64,000 nt of DNA from Isoetes taiwanensis (GCA_021234155.1 JAJEKV010000877.1:1-64000); one strand, 5' to 3'. Positions 12,629 to 26,201 are shown, counted from the stretch's first letter. The notes: generated by a model from the letters alone, not told the origin. A program made the numbers and translations.

Positions 12629-12734
12629 CAAATGTGTATTTTGTTTCCTCTAGTTGATGCTACTTTTGACTTTTCCTATATCAAATGTGTATTTTGTTTC
12701 CTCTAGTTGATGCTACTTTTGACTTTTCCTATAT
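12629..12734 (+). repeat. 53-bp tandem duplication
   Basis: CAAATGTGTATTTTG...TTTTCCTATAT is present twice with no visible difference, period 53. The lack of divergence suggests it is recent. Confidence 0.9.
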
Positions 12735-13049
12735 CTTTGCTTCCTGTAAATGCATCAAAGATTGGTAAATGATGTCTCAAAATTCTGCCAATAATCTTGT
12801 TGTCATCATTGGATAACAAATCCCTATAAACTGCTCATAACACCATCTTGCTTTATTGCCTTAACTATCTAAATCCATTTACTCTATTTTATCATTCGAT
12901 ACCTGTGTGGGATGAAGAAGAATATAATTCTTTGCTGCGACAGGGATATGATCATAGCTTACATGATGACAAACATCCAAGAAAGTAGTGGAATTGACAT
13001 TTTCATATCAAAGGGCATTTCTTACTGCGTAAGCAAAGATCGTACCATC

Positions 13050-13094
13050 ATTGTTTAAACGACTACATGGGATTGTTTAAACGACTACATGGGA
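13050..13094 (+). repeat. 22-bp tandem duplication
   Basis: ATTGTTTAAACGACTACATGGG is present twice in a row, period 22 (the motif here is split as ATTGTTTAAACG and ACTACATGGG). Confidence 0.85.
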
Positions 13095-13211
13095 TTGGTT
13101 GGTTACGTCTCTGTAATGCCCGCATTATAACATTCATCAGAACTTTAACAGCTCCATCTATTTTGTAAGAGGCGCCTCACATGTAAAATTTTCTGTATTC
13201 ACATGCAGTTC

Positions 13212-13335
13212 ATTTGAGACGGCCGGTTCGACGTCCAAGCCGTTCGTCCCCGAACTGCTGAAGGCTCCAACGGCTTGACGTCCGACAAGTTTTTGCCGGT
13301 GACATGTGAAGCGTCCCTACGGGAGCCTTCAAAAT
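13212..13335. repeat. GC-rich nested palindrome island
   Basis: A sharp GC-rich patch in AT-rich DNA. ACGTCCAAGCCGTT (13231-13244) pairs with AACGGCTTGACGT (13269-13281), and GAAGGCTCC (about 13260) pairs with GGGAGCCTTC (about 13322). ACATGT/ACATGCA motifs lie at its edges. It could be the core of a fold-back element. No coding frame is present. Confidence 0.5.
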
Positions 13336-14411
13336 ACATCAGAAATAATCAAGTATGCTAGGAGAGGAATCTGGTAAAGTTAAGGCCTCATTAGAACCAC
13401 TTTTTGTGCTACAAAGTATAGTGTGCCGCACTTACTCGATGGAAGCTTACTGCATTTATTGCATATATGTCATTGTTGTCCCTGTGGCATTTAAATGTGA
13501 AATTATTGTTTTATTGAGAGTCCTCAATGCAATGCACTGCAATGCGCCCTTCAATCGATCCAACCTGAAAACACAAGAAGATTTCTAAATAAAAATAAAG
13601 AAAGCCGATAGGATGATATTCATTTATCTGGAAACGCAGCTAGCTACATATAATTGTAAGGAACTTGAGAGGAGATGTATCCTCTTATATTCTGTCTGGA
13701 TAATAGATCTGCTTATCTCAGACTATATATGCATAAAAAATGTAGCAGGAATCCGATTTAAATTGCAGTCCATACCATAAATTCTTAATCCAAAACACTG
13801 AAAATCTCTTTGCAGAAAGAGCTCCTGCCTGCTATACCAGCTCCTAAGCCATTCGAATATTCTATGCACTGTTTTAGCAGAGCACAGGGAATCGAACCCT
13901 TCTCTGAGCACTTACCGCTTCAAAAAAATCTGTAGAACAACGCAGAAGGGTTATAACGAATCAAAAGTCGAGAAAAAGGCTAAAGAAGAAGCACTGCTTC
14001 ATGAAGAGTCGTACAAAAAACGGTTGAAGAAAATCTGCTCAAATAAAACCCTGAAGCTCCTGCCTCAAAACCTTCAGATCATTAAGCAGGAAGCGAAGCT
14101 ACCAAATAAACGGGAGAGCCATGGCCCAATTTTTCGGATTTGCACCACCGTAGTCATCGCCATCGGAAAAATCCGGGACCCTGGAGCTTTTGCATGGTTC
14201 ATGCAGCCATGGTGGCCTCTTCCTAACGGAATCAATCCGATGGCCTCTTTCTAAGCCATCGCTAGAGCTAGAAAAGGGGAAAAAAGTTGTGGGCTATCTT
14301 AGCCGTCCACTTTTACTTAAATCTCAACCGCCCAATTTAGGGCGTGATGCATTACATACAACCTTATAATACGAGTAATGGTCCCGACGTTACCGATCTT
14401 TTGCTACAATA
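13336..14411. other. Spacer left of the Helitron array
   Basis: No gene recognised. The last bases before the array are CTACAATA, so the first Helitron sits after an A as expected. TTTAGGGCGTGAT near 14336 resembles the motif at the left edge of the window. Confidence 0.45.
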
Positions 14412-17400
14412 TCTACTTACTTAAAAAGTTTTTGCCCTTTCTCTCTCACGCCGGTGTCCCCTTTCCGGCCGCCAGATGTTACGCTTTTTCCGGCAAAACT
14501 TCTTCTTCAAACATATTTTTTTTTTCCTTTTTTAATTTTTCCAAAACAACTTTATCTCTCTTGGTTGTATGCGTGCCCGCGATTCGCTAAACATCGAGTT
14601 CGCGAAAGCAGAAAGCACATCAATCCAAACAATCCCACGATGTCTTGGTTTTACGGAACTTCACCCTCCCTCGAATGTTTTATTATTCCAACTTTTCGTT
14701 TCATTCTTAGTAAAGCGGTAGTTTGCAAAAGCAACATTATAGAGTCATTCGGATTCTTGGAATGAAAACCCAATGAGCCTCATATTCTTGGAATGAAAAA
14801 CCCCGCCGAAAGGCGGTATGCGGATGACCTCTTTCGTGGTGCATGAATTGGACTTTGCATATTTTGTAAAGTTAAACTATTGTAAATTTTTTTCCTTCAG
14901 GGCTTTAACGCAGAGGAATCGGCCGAAACAGTACAATCTTTTCAAGTTGTGCTTTCTTTGCATTTGTGGTTACCATTTTGTGGCAAGATAGAATGGAGTA
15001 GATCTTGTATGATATCGTAGATAGAAGAAATAAGCCGACGTTCTGGAGTTTTTGGAAAATCTAAATGCATTGGCATTTCGAGTAATCGGCTTTCCAAAAT
15101 CGTGAGTTTTGGAGCATAAAAGTCGTCTTTCTTTGTTTCTCTATTTTCCATAAATTTTTTTCTCTCTTTTCTTTCTTTGTGGGTGATGGGTAATGGCAAA
15201 AGATACAGGAGACATGATGCGAGGGAGGGAGGCTTCGTATCTCCAAGATTGAGAGTCGCGTATTTAAGCCTTGAGTTATGCTTGACTTATCTTTTGTTTC
15301 CGGCAAGCAATGCATTAGGTCGGGCTCGCATGGTTTTATCTCGCCAACAAGTTCGACGATCAAAATGAGTAGGCAAATCTTCCCCGATATGCAAAAGTGT
15401 AAATCTTGGGCTTTAGAACGACCAATAATGCGCCTTCTGAAGCATTGGTTTATGCTTTCTCGTAGCTTATCTTCTATGGTTATGTATGGGCATTCTTTTT
15501 GTGCGGGCTTTCTTGGGGAAGAGCTTTGGGCCCAAATTTGGTTGTGTCGGATAAGCTGCGTTGAGCTTAAGGTTTCTTCATGGATGAGTTTGCCAAATTC
15601 TAATGCTCTTTATTTTCTTGCCTTTCTATTCCATTTTTCCAATTTTTAGATTTGAGTATGTTGCATTGTTCATAGGTATAAGGGTAACCACCTCTCGCAT
15701 TCTTTACCACGAGGGATTGGATGATTACACGTCATTCATGTCGGCATTTGAGAAGGTTCACCTGCCTTTTTTTTTTTTTTATGACAGGAAGGAAACCAAA
15801 AGCAAGTGCAACTAGATGCTATTTCTCTTTAAGTTGTTACTTTTAACACTTCAATTTCTTTATTGCTCAAGGTCTTTTTATTAATTGCTCATGACTAGAA
15901 GTTTGAGCAAGAGTGGAAAAAGCTAAGACTACTTTTTTCTATAAAAGTAGACAACTACTCACGGGGCCCCACGTTGGCCTGGTAAAGAGCACATAGATGA
16001 GCGAGTTCTTCCATGTTTTTTATCTGTGGGTTTTTCGCCTCAGAAGAAATTTAGTAAATGGCTACGGTGTTTATAAACAAATCGGGGAGCTTGAAAGATG
16101 TGTGCTTGAACTTGGAGTGCTACTGCGAAAATGTTGCGCCACAATTGTCTTTTCGGTAAGCAATTTTTATTGGATCATTTTTGTTCGGTTGATAATAATA
16201 ATTTTTTGTCTTGCTTCAGTTCATTCAAATCATAGGTGGCTTATCCGGGTATGACCAAACAATGATATCTTCGATAATCGACATCCGTCTGATTTGGGAA
16301 GCGGACGATGACCACAATTGAAAGGAGATGTACATTTGTTTTCACATCTTAACAGGGGTTTTATTTGGCCCAAGCATTGCTTTGGGTGATCCCCAATTTG
16401 GATGTTGAAGCTGCAAATCCTATTACGGACAAGGGCATCACACTTGGACTTTCAAATTCTTACTATTGAATATCGAGAAAAGGACAAAATTGAGATCTGA
16501 GTCCCCTTTTGCAATGCATTCCTTTGGGAAGGTTTCTCCTCTACTTTTTCAGAAATTTTCCTTCCCCCCAACTTTTTTTCATTTGTTACCCATGGGCTTA
16601 AAGTTGGATTTGTACAGTACATAGGTACATAGTTCATGCCGTTGTCCATGGTCCTAATGTGTCATACTTATTGATTTGTATTCAATCCTTATTGTTGACT
16701 TTCGGACAACTCTTTCAATTTTGTATCATATTTTTATCGTTCGTAAACTTGAACATGGTCAATACAATGCCGGGCTTCAATGCTTCGACAATAACGGGGC
16801 CTCACTTTTTATCCTCGAAATCGATGTCAATCGCTTTGTGCCTCTAGCCTAAAGAATGTCCCAAACTAATGCTTTTGTGCTTATGTATGGGACGTTTTTT
16901 GTTGCGAGCTACTCCCCGAAAAAGTCTGTATAGATATCCAAAGGGAAAAGCTTTTTGCTTGGTTGTATCGTGTAGTCTTTGCATTCTGTAACTTTCATGT
17001 GGTTATTTGCTCGGTCTATAAACCCAAATCAGAATCTTTCTTAGGGCACATCATTTGGAGCTTGGAGCAAATCATTTTCTCCTTTTTCGACTTTTTGATC
17101 TCGGCATATTTTCTTCTTTTGAATTTAAAGGTTAAGGTATGCATCTTTGTTGTCGACAACAAACTTTGATTTTGTTGCCTCGATTTTGCTCTGTGTCCAT
17201 TGTAACAAATCTAAACCGATCCAAACCCGGGGGAATCATCTAGAGGTTCTTCTTTTCTTCCTTTTTTCACAAACTCTTTTGCAAATATTTGAGGAACTAA
17301 CGAAATCAAGAACGTTGTTGCATGGTTGTTTCTATGAGCTTTACCTTGGTTAGTTATATCTATGGTTGATCGCGACTAAGAGTTTATTTTGATGCAAGCT

Positions 17401-18383
17401 ACTATCGAGGGGGATCCGCCTTCCAATTTATAGATACTTCCAATTTATAGATACCGGCTTGGGCATTTCTGTTCATTTCCGGGCATGCCTATGATTCTAG
17501 CATATCGGATCGCATGCTTACCGCCTGCTTGCATAACGTTTGCTGGCTGTGTATTAATAGAATAACCGGTCCGTGAGCCCATTTACCAAGTCATCTACAT
17601 TTACATTTGAGGTAAGCTCAAATAATTTATTAGTTACCACAAGAAGATATATTGCTCCATTATGATGTCCATACATTTATAGGGACATCATCCAAAATAA
17701 ATTTTTACAGTTTTGGAACCGGATACACCTATATCGATCCGAGGAATTCGAGGAATGTGGATTTTATACCAACTAGATCCGAGCACCAACGCAACTTAAC
17801 AATCCGTAAATTTCGTGTTTGATTGGACATCTTTAATTCTAAGGTAGCTACTTCTATGAATTGATATTTTTGAGTTTCTTCTAAAGCTGTTATGACTAGA
17901 AATATCAATGCGCTTTATTGCACATAAACCTTCATAAAATTTAATTGCGCCTTTGGTTTCTTTGATCTTTTGTATCATTGGATTATGAACGTGGCATGAC
18001 TGCTGAAACTTATAAGTCTAGGCCTTGAAGAAGAGAAAATCAGCACCCTCGATCTCATTTCATGTCTTATTCGCACACCACACATTTGCTTGCTGCAGGA
18101 TGTTTTTTAATCTGCAGTCATGCAAATTTCGTGATGGGCGTGTCGTTAGATTGGCTTGCGCTTCTTTGATGCGGGGAAATTTTTATGCAGTCCAAGGTTC
18201 AGAGGTTCAGGTAAATATGCTCAATACATGTATTTCTTGCTATTTTAATTTGTACAAGGTCTATTCTTGCCAGTATCAACATGTGTTATGTGTTGTCAAA
18301 AAATTGCACATATGAACGTTAAAGGCCGAATGAAAACACATGCTAGGACATTAGCCCGGCAACGCCGGGCACACGTTTACTAG
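14412..18383 (+). mobile_element. Helitron 1 of a head-to-tail array (about 3.97 kb)
   Basis: The 5' end is TCTACTTACTTAAAAAG after a host A (14411). The 3' end has the perfect hairpin GCCCGGCAACGCCGGGC (18354-18370), then ACACGTTTA and CTAG ending at 18383. The next base starts Helitron 2. The first ~100 bases (GCCGGTGTCCCCTTTCCGGCCGCC) match the start of Helitron 2, and the GCGAGGGAGGGAGGC motif at 15220 matches Helitron 3. The interior has only short open frames (the longest, 15278-15649, 123 codons, unrecognised) plus splice-like junctions, so it is non-autonomous cargo. No Rep or helicase domain is seen. Confidence 0.8.
18354..18383 (+). repeat. 3' hairpin and CTAG terminus of Helitron 1
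   Basis: A 7-bp perfect stem with AAC loop, then 9 bases and CTAG. It is preceded by TTAAAGGCCGA..GAAAACACA and GGACATTA, shared with the ends at 22.8 and 27.3 kb. Confidence 0.85.
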
Positions 18384-21300
18384 TCTACTTATTTAAAAAG
18401 TTTTTGGGGGGTTTTTGCTGATGCCGGTGTCCCCTTTCCGGCCGCCGGATGTAACGCTTTTTCCGGCCATGTAACGCTTTTTCCGGCTATTTTCTCTCTC
18501 TTTCAGTTTTCTGGCCAAACGTCTTCTTCCGGCGACATTTTCTCTCTTCTTTCAGTGGTGGGCGGTGGGCACTTAATGGGCGGTAGGCGGTGGGTAATGC
18601 AGCCGTTACCCTGGGGGATAATGTTGAATCCTGTTCAAAATTTAGGGGCGCTGAATTCTTCACAGAGAGGAGCTATGGGCAGTTCAATCAGGTGAACACA
18701 GCTATTTCGGCAAGGAAGCAGCGGAATGGAACAAGGTTGCTTGCCTTGGATTTTTTTGCGGGATTTAGGCTTCGAAAATCAGAAGACATTAAGTACAAGC
18801 TTTCCTAAGAGCTGAGATTTGAAGATTTTGAGTCCCGGTTTTTGTTAGGCACAGAGCAAATCGTTGAGCATTTAATTGTCATTGAGCATTTCGTTTTTGG
18901 AAATCTTATTTACTGTAGACTAATCTGTGCAGGGCAGGATCTATTGGCCATGATATGGCAAAGAAGGTCTGGACGGTGGATACGGTATGCCTCATCATTG
19001 TTTCAGGCTAAGAAATGGCAAACTGTAAAGCAAATCAGCCGATAAGGCTGCTCATCCATCGCCACAACAGTTTAGAAGAATCAACAGATTAGCAGCAAAG
19101 ATTGTGTTCCTTATAGCACGGGCTGGAGCTGCAACTGGCTAGAACTTCCAGGTAAATTTTTCGTAGCCCATATTTTCATCTCTTAACTTTCGGATATGAA
19201 CATGATCGATTGCAACTTTATCTTAGCAGCAGATCAAGTTTTGCAAAGGGAATCATTCATGCTTACGGAAGAGGAAATAGAGAGCAAATAGATTCATGGG
19301 AAGATTAGGTATGAGTCTATGTGTTCTGTTATGTCTCTATATTTGTTCCCTTCCTTTCATTTTGCTGCACTGGCACTTGATTTGCCAGCTGAAATATATC
19401 AGAAACTGTATTACGACATGCCATGTGGTATGGGTTTTCTGCCCTGCTTACTGAATGGTTTTGGATGAACTGTGCCAGATTGTGCTAGATCGTAGAAGTT
19501 TCTTCTTCATGCATTTTCATAGGTTTTGATTTATTGTTGTGATACGAATGGGGTTTAGATTTAGAGGCCATTTCTGTTATCAAGAGCAGCTAGCAACTGT
19601 TTGTTTAAATTTTTTATGACTGGTTCAAAGCAAGCCAGTCTTAGTTAATCAATGGGATACTTGCACTGGCATTATTTCTTTTGGCAATGGGCTACATAAT
19701 GATTCCATTTGTTATAAAGGTACATAAATCTGCAGAATATCCATTGTTTATATCTTTCTTCTGGAGTTCTCTGAAGAAGTTTATGGGTAATATATAAGAA
19801 TTTGAAATTGCGACTACAGATTGGAGACTCTATAAACTATGTTGAATTGTCTGCTGATTGCCCGTTACTTTTGCACAAGGTTAGTCCTTGCTATTTACTT
19901 ATTTGAATTCATGGTCTGTTTTGATTGTTCCCATTTCTTTTTTTCTTTTCTTAGATGTGTACAAGATGTTGTTGGTAGCAAGTTTTTCTCTCTTTCATAC
20001 TATTGATAACATTGGTCCAACTTTGTGTTGGTTCAAGTCCATGTATGGAATTCCATTGCAGGTATTATCCCGATTTGTCATTGTACAAATCACTAAAATA
20101 TTATGCTGAGATTATTGATGGTTTTGAGATCTAGACATTTTAGAACATAGTTTTTGTGATGAACGTGTTTTGAAAGTATGGATGACCATGCTTCCTAGCT
20201 ATACATCTCAGCTATAACATCTGCACAATAGGTAATATCCTCTGACTGAGTTATTTAATACGAGATTTTATAGCTTGCCAAAGTACATATATATTTGACT
20301 ATTCTAGAACTGGATTTCACAATGAAAGCAACCTTGAAACTTCTGAATGAGTCATTGCTTCTGAACCTTGGATTTGTGCAGCACATAACGTTTCTTCAAG
20401 CATACATTGTGAAGTCTTTTGCAAGCGCATAAGACTTGAAACCAAGGTGAGATTTTCTATAAACAGCTTCTATTTGATACGATTTTAGCTTCATGATATT
20501 CTAAGGGATTTAATAGTTCTAATTTTATCCAGGGTTGCATTGGTGGTTGAGGTCTCGGCGCTGTGTAGGCATGTGCAGGCATCTTGCAGCGAAGGTGAGC
20601 AAAGCAAATCCTCTTTTTGATCTGTTAGAAATGTGTTTATCATGCTTGAATTGAAAGCAGACAGGAATCCGCACTGATGTTCTTCTATCTTTTTGTAGCA
20701 TTTTAAGCAATTTGTTCCACGGAAGTTCGCATTTGTGGAGTTTCTGTGGCTTTTGCATTTGGGCTCACGACTTTCAGAGCTAAATTTGAGGTATGATGAC
20801 CATTCTTCTATTCAAATAGCTGATCTAATTGATTACTCATTTGGGTGCTAGAGTTTGCCCTTCATTATCGAAATCATGCTGCTACAGCTACTATTACATG
20901 TCACTGTCGTTTCTTGTACATATTTTCCATGACTGCTGTTATGCAACGATTGCAATCATGCATTTGAAATTGCGTAGTTTCTTCGGTTCCTTCTTATTTT
21001 CATGTAAGGACTCTTAAATGCATTGCTTGCAGTACACAAGCTTTGGATGTAACACAACCCTGAAATTTACTGTGAAATTTACTGCGAGATGGTTTAATCT
21101 GCAGGGGTATAGATATTTGTGTCAAGGTTTTACTCCATATATTTATTTCTGCATTTGCATTAGAGGAAGGCTGTGATGTTTACCTTTCTCATATGTGCAA
21201 TTAGTTCCATATCCCTTTGCTCATTTATGTTTCCTTTTCTAACGTAGTTTTCAGCTGCTCCATTTGGAGTCTTGAAATGCATACGATGTATATAAGAGCA

Positions 21301-22137
21301 GATTCTTTAGTTCGTTGTTTTATTCTATCAGTTATCAATGCAATGCATGACATGACAAGTTTACTTATCAGGCCACTTTTAAGCTCTCTTTTAGTAGGAC
21401 CATTGTTTTTGTCATGTTTGATAACAATCTTTTTCCTTTGTTGTATCTATTCCAGATTTGCATATGGTAGGGATACATCATCCTTTAGTTGTGAAGATCC
21501 TTAAGTGGACTTTGTTTCAAGGTTTGGACTCCAAGGACAGCATGGCCTCAAGAAATAGGTCTAAGTAGGTAACGGAATAGTGTATGAGAATAAGTTTTCC
21601 AGTTTGTGGTTAACCCGGGAGACTTTGTTTTGTGTGTATGTATAAGTGTAGTTACCATCATTTTTGGCATTATTCTATTGTAGGGATCTTATATTTCAAG
21701 TTTTGAGAACCAACATCAAATGAATAATGTCGTTTCTGCATTCCTTACAATAGAATATTTGTCTACTTTTCGTGCAAAGTAAGGAAGGTAGTATAAGATG
21801 GTTTAATTATGTGTTGATTTTTTTATGATGCTGCTGTTGTAATGTGTAGGTTCTCGAAAGCTATGGAATGTAGCAAGTGAAACTTTTTTCTTTTCCACAT
21901 GTTTGTTAGTAGTGCTTTGAAAGATCCTTTTAAAGCAAAGGTATATTGCTTTAGAAATAAAACTTATGCTCAGGGCACCATTTATTTTATGCTCATATAT
22001 AAAAGTTTGAGGAAGGGAACCGTGAGTCTTCAATATAATGAAGTGAATCTTTAGAATCGATAGGTCCTGCTGTCACAAAGTCTTTAGGATGCAATGTCTT
22101 TAAGATGCATCTCGACTTATACGCGATGTTTTAGTAG

Positions 22138-22450
22138 CAAAAGGACTCACTTGAGTTACAATATATAATGAAACGCATTTTAGGGTCTACAAATTGATCC
22201 ATCCTGAGGAGGTATCTAATTCCATTATATGAGCCTACCTTCGGGATGAGTTGTCTCACGTGCTTGATAGTCGTCAGACATTGTGTGTGTTGTAATCAAT
22301 GACTCGCCTGTGCTTTTCACTTTTACCTTGGCTAAGATGTTATCTGAGAAGTGAAGTCATCACGAGAGCATCCAATAAAGTACAAAATTAGGCCTTTAGT
22401 GATGGACGTCATGTGTAGATGCATATTTAGAGTTCCATCATGAATTAAAT
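22138..22450 (+). pseudogene. Decayed copy of the Helitron 3 accessory gene, exon 2
   Basis: Aligns by eye with 26650-26961: shared blocks include TTTTAGGGTCTACAAAT, CTACCTTCGGGATGAGTTG, CGCTTGATAGTCGT (here GTGCTTGATAGTCGT), AATCAATGACTC and AGATGCATATTTAGAG. Small deletions and substitutions break the frame. It shows that the accessory gene belonged to this Helitron lineage before the copies diverged. Confidence 0.7.
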
Positions 22451-22802
22451 TACACCAATAACGAGGACAAAATTTTTTGTTTTGTATTTCTGTACTTATT
22501 TTTTTATATATTTAGCTACTTCTAAGTATGACATTTTGAGCATAAGTTTTGGATCTGTCTTTCCAAATTTTAGTCTTTCGAAGTAGATTTAACTGCCCCC
22601 CACATTCCTTATAAAACATTGTTTTCTCTTCTGAAATCCATAAACGCAGTTAATACACTGATGATACTGTCACTAGACAACTTCAATAATAAAAATAATT
22701 ACAAAAGCAAATAATGTCCATTCTTGCCAATGTCAAAATGCGCTGTTGTTGAAGTTGCACATATAGATGTTAAACGCCGAGTAGAAATACATGCTTGGAC
22801 AT

Positions 22803-22825
22803 TAGCCGGGCACAACGTTTACTAG
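22803..22825 (+). repeat. 3' terminus of Helitron 2, hairpin half-deleted
   Basis: TAGCCGGGCACAACG replaces the full hairpin; TTTACTAG is intact and abuts TCTACTTACTTAAAAAG. With its hairpin lost, this end might not be recognised as a stop for rolling-circle transfer (inference). Confidence 0.7.
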
Positions 22826-24730
22826 TCTACTTACTTAAAAAGTTTTTGGGGAAAAGTTTGGGGGTTTGCCCCTGTCCCCTTCCCCACGGATGTATTTTCT
22901 CCATTTTCCCAAGAATATGTTTTCTCTCTCTTTCTTTGGTGGTGGATTAACGCAAAGACCGCTTGACCGCCAAGTACATACATCATTAAAACATCATGCG
23001 AGGGAGGGAGGCGGTGCGGTTTGAATCTGAAAAGCATTTTTTAAAATAGTTTTTGTCCGCTCCTCCTCTATCGTCCTCATCATTCTTCGAGTAACACTTG
23101 GAGTAACGTATTCTATTTCCGCAGCTGGTCCCGATTCGAAATAGGTCTCACAGAGATAATAGTGGTTTTGCTACAGGAGCTGCACAGAGATGCAACTTCT
23201 CACCATTTTTTAAGGTATTATCTCGCTGTTGGAAGTTTGCAAATCGCAGGAATAACACATCAAAATTTCCAGAGGAATCATGGAGCAGGTATAACCCATC
23301 TAATCCGGTTGTTGTGTTAATCACAGGTTTTTCAGATAATAGGATTCTAATGAAAGGTTTTCTAATTACAGGATCCGGATTTGTTGAAATCTGTAAATGT
23401 CAGGCAGGGAAACTGGATTCATCACATATGTGGCTATACTTAGAAGGAGGTATTTTTCTTTATCTATGCTTTGAATGTTATTACATGCAGTGAGAGAATG
23501 AGTTGAGGTTAGGGTTTAAGAAAGGAGATCCGTCGGTTGTTTCAACAGAGCATAATAACTAGATTGGATGATTTCCCTTCTGTGCTTTCCATGATTCCTA
23601 TTACTATTTCATTGTTGTGAGTATTTTCTTCACAACCATACTTGCAGGAGTGGCCTTCTAACAGCTCCAGGCACTTGCTCATGAATCACCAAATGGGCGA
23701 GTACTTTGGGATAATTTGAGAAATATGCCCGGTGTCTTTTTTATCGTCGTTTCCATATGCCCATAGTGGTGCGTCTAATCCTTTCCATTATATTGCAGCC
23801 TGACAAATATGATATTCCATTATCGTTCCTATGAAGGCAAAAATTTTCATCACATATATAATGCCAGATGGTTGGGCAAACCGTTGATCCTATACCATGT
23901 AATGAATTTGTTGTTTGTGAAAACAGAGGACAGAGAGAAAGCCATGTCTCCTGGTAGCGCATGCTTTCATTATTACTTTCCCCAGATACAACTATATTTT
24001 CTCTATGTTCTTCTGGAGCTCATATATGCGGTGTTATCTCCCTTTCTATTGCCATCCATAGTCGGAGTCATGATTTTTTCTGTGCATTTGAAATCATCAG
24101 TGCCACTGTGAACCTTGGAATCGCCAGCTTTGAGATCAGAATCTCCAGTAAATCAATTTTTTTCCTTTGCCAGATTTGAAGATTATTGCTTGACTCGAAG
24201 ATTGTTGCTTCCTTCCAGCAGATCAGTGGGTCCTGGACTCCAAATCGGACTCCAAAGTTTGGAGAAGATATTGGTTGCAACACATGTAGATAACGATTCT
24301 TGATGCATCAGTGAAATTTTGCAGCTACCTAGCTACCTGTAGGTTGGACAGAGCTGCTTCAAGACCCCTGGTGCAGGAGAGGTTTTCGTAAGATGCTCTT
24401 TTCGTGATGCTTCTTTTATTCGCATGATTTTATTGAATAATCTTGCTTAATCTCTTTCTAGTGTCTCTGTTCCGAAGAAACAATGTTTTGCAACAAGCTG
24501 GTGATAGCAAGCAGCAAGGAAAGAAGTAGATATTTTGGCATTGTTCTGGAGGTTTTCTTTGCTTTTCTTTGCTGCAGGCTAAGCGATACCGGATGTGACA
24601 TATGGCATACTGGATACGTCTCTCCATAAGCGATACCGGATACTCTTACATATGGCACGTTTCTTTGCATAGTTCTTTCTTAAGCTTGCTCTCTCTCTGT
24701 CTGGTAGGATGTTTCTTTGTTACCTGTGAG

Positions 24731-24908
24731 TCATTCTTTTTACTATACCATGTTTATTTTTTCAGCATCCTTTAGCGCAATGGAGATAGGGCAATGGAGA
24801 TCAACATAAAGCATAATCATCATTCTTTTTACTATACCATGTTTATTTTTTCAGCATCCTTTAGCGCAATGGAGATAGGGCAATGGAGATCAACATAAAG
24901 CATAATCA
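24731..24908 (+). repeat. 89-bp tandem duplication
   Basis: TCATTCTTTTTACTATACC..AACATAAAGCATAA is present twice with period 89 and essentially no differences. Confidence 0.85.
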
Positions 24909-25499
24909 ACATAGGGATGATAAACATAATCATAAAGCCATGTTTTATGTTGAAACCACATTGGATGCACATAGTTTCACAAAGATAGCAAACTATTGCT
25001 TCCCAAACTATTGAGTTGCATTTTATAGTATTAAACAACTCACTTTGCAGGACAACTTCAGTATTCTTTAGAAGCAAAGCTATTATGAAAGATTCTAGAA
25101 GCCAAATGATTTAACACTAAGTGCATACATGAGAGATTCACAACAATGTAAGTCACTTTTGCTTGACTAAGATTCAGAACAATGTAAGGCACTTTTGTTG
25201 TGAGAAACATACAAGAAACACTTAATTAATAGATAAATAGGCTAGAAATTGCATCTTTGTCAAGGATTCCTTACAAAAACGTTGCATTCTCATGTCGGAG
25301 AAGAACATCAAATAAAAATTGATACATCAAACTTTATTGCAATGGAAAATGTCGAGCAAACATCATAGTTGAGCCTTTAATTGTTCATAAGAGATTGTTA
25401 GAGACTTGCCTCATATGTTTGCACTTGGTCTTACAAAAATTTCACCATCCTTTATGCTATAACATTATGTTTTGTAAGTCCTAGAGAGAAACATAAATT

Positions 25500-26093
25500 T
25501 TGTTATGCCAATTGTTGCCTGCTACGCCTATTGATTATTACAGTGCCGATCAAGCTGTGGATGAGAATGATGCAGGGGTCTATCCTGTTGAATTTTTTAA
25601 TGCGCAAACTCCGAGTGGGATGCCTCCACATCAATTGACATTGAAGGTTGGCATGATTGTCATGTTGCTGAGGTCAGTTTCTACCCGTAAAGGACTCTAC
25701 AATGGCACTCGCCTCATCATACGTTCATTGGGAAGACGTGCTATAGATGCAGAGATTGTCACTGAAAAAAATATTGAGAGCAGAGTGTTCATATTTCGAA
25801 TTCCTTTGGTGCCAAATAATGCAGAACTTCCATTTCAGTTTGAACGCATGCAATTTTCGCTACGCCCAGCTTTTGGTATGACAATCAACAAGTCCCAGGG
25901 CCAAACAATGAAAATGGTTGGTTTTTATTTGCCAAACCCAGTTTTTAGTCACGAACAACTCTACGTGGCACTCTCGAGAGCTCAAGGTATCCAAGGCATA
26001 AAGGTACTCATTCTATCAAAGGATGGAGATGCTTCCGCAGACATCGACCGATCAAGATATACAACAAATATTGTATACAAAGAACTCCTCTAA
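25500..26093 (+). pseudogene. Helitron (Pif1-type) helicase, C-terminal part
   Basis: An open frame of about 197 residues encodes the last part of a Helitron RepHel helicase. LTLKVGMIVMLLRS and GLYNGTRLIIR lead to FQFERMQFSLRPAFGMTINKSQGQT (motif V region) and YVALSRAQGIQGIKVL (motif VI, with the arginine of the VALSR block). The order and spacing match the Pif1/Helitron family, in which the helicase unwinds DNA during rolling-circle transposition. It lacks motifs I-IV and the Rep domain, which would need over 1000 more residues. The frame opens without an ATG, so it is a 5'-truncated remnant. The surviving frame has no stops, suggesting modest age. Confidence 0.88.
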
Positions 26094-26201
26094 TGGTGAC
26101 CCTAATACTTAAATGTATCTACTTTCAATTTCTCTTTGTTTTCATTGATTTCTTTTATTTTATTTCTTTTTTGTCTTACGTACTTACTTACTTCTTTGTA
26201 G

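Larger units (their letters stand above)
18384..22825 (+). mobile_element. Helitron 2 of the array (about 4.44 kb)
   Basis: It starts TCTACTTATTTAAAAAG immediately after the CTAG of Helitron 1 and ends in CTAG at 22825. Its terminal hairpin is damaged: only one arm survives (AGCCGGGCACAACGTTTACTAG). The 3' 0.7 kb (22138-22825) is a decayed copy of the 3' part of Helitron 3 (26646-27326). The middle (18.6-21.5 kb) has many splice-like AG/GT junctions around short GC-richer blocks, as in elements that have picked up gene exons, but I recognise none of them. Confidence 0.78.

Noticed and set aside
13880-13925. A B-box-like GGGTTCGATTCCC on the minus strand suggesting a tRNA
   Set aside because: No matching D arm, anticodon stem or acceptor pairing could be built around it.
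15278-15649. 123-codon frame in Helitron 1
   Set aside because: No recognised motif, no homologous frame in the other array members, and overlapping frames of similar length; not called as a gene.
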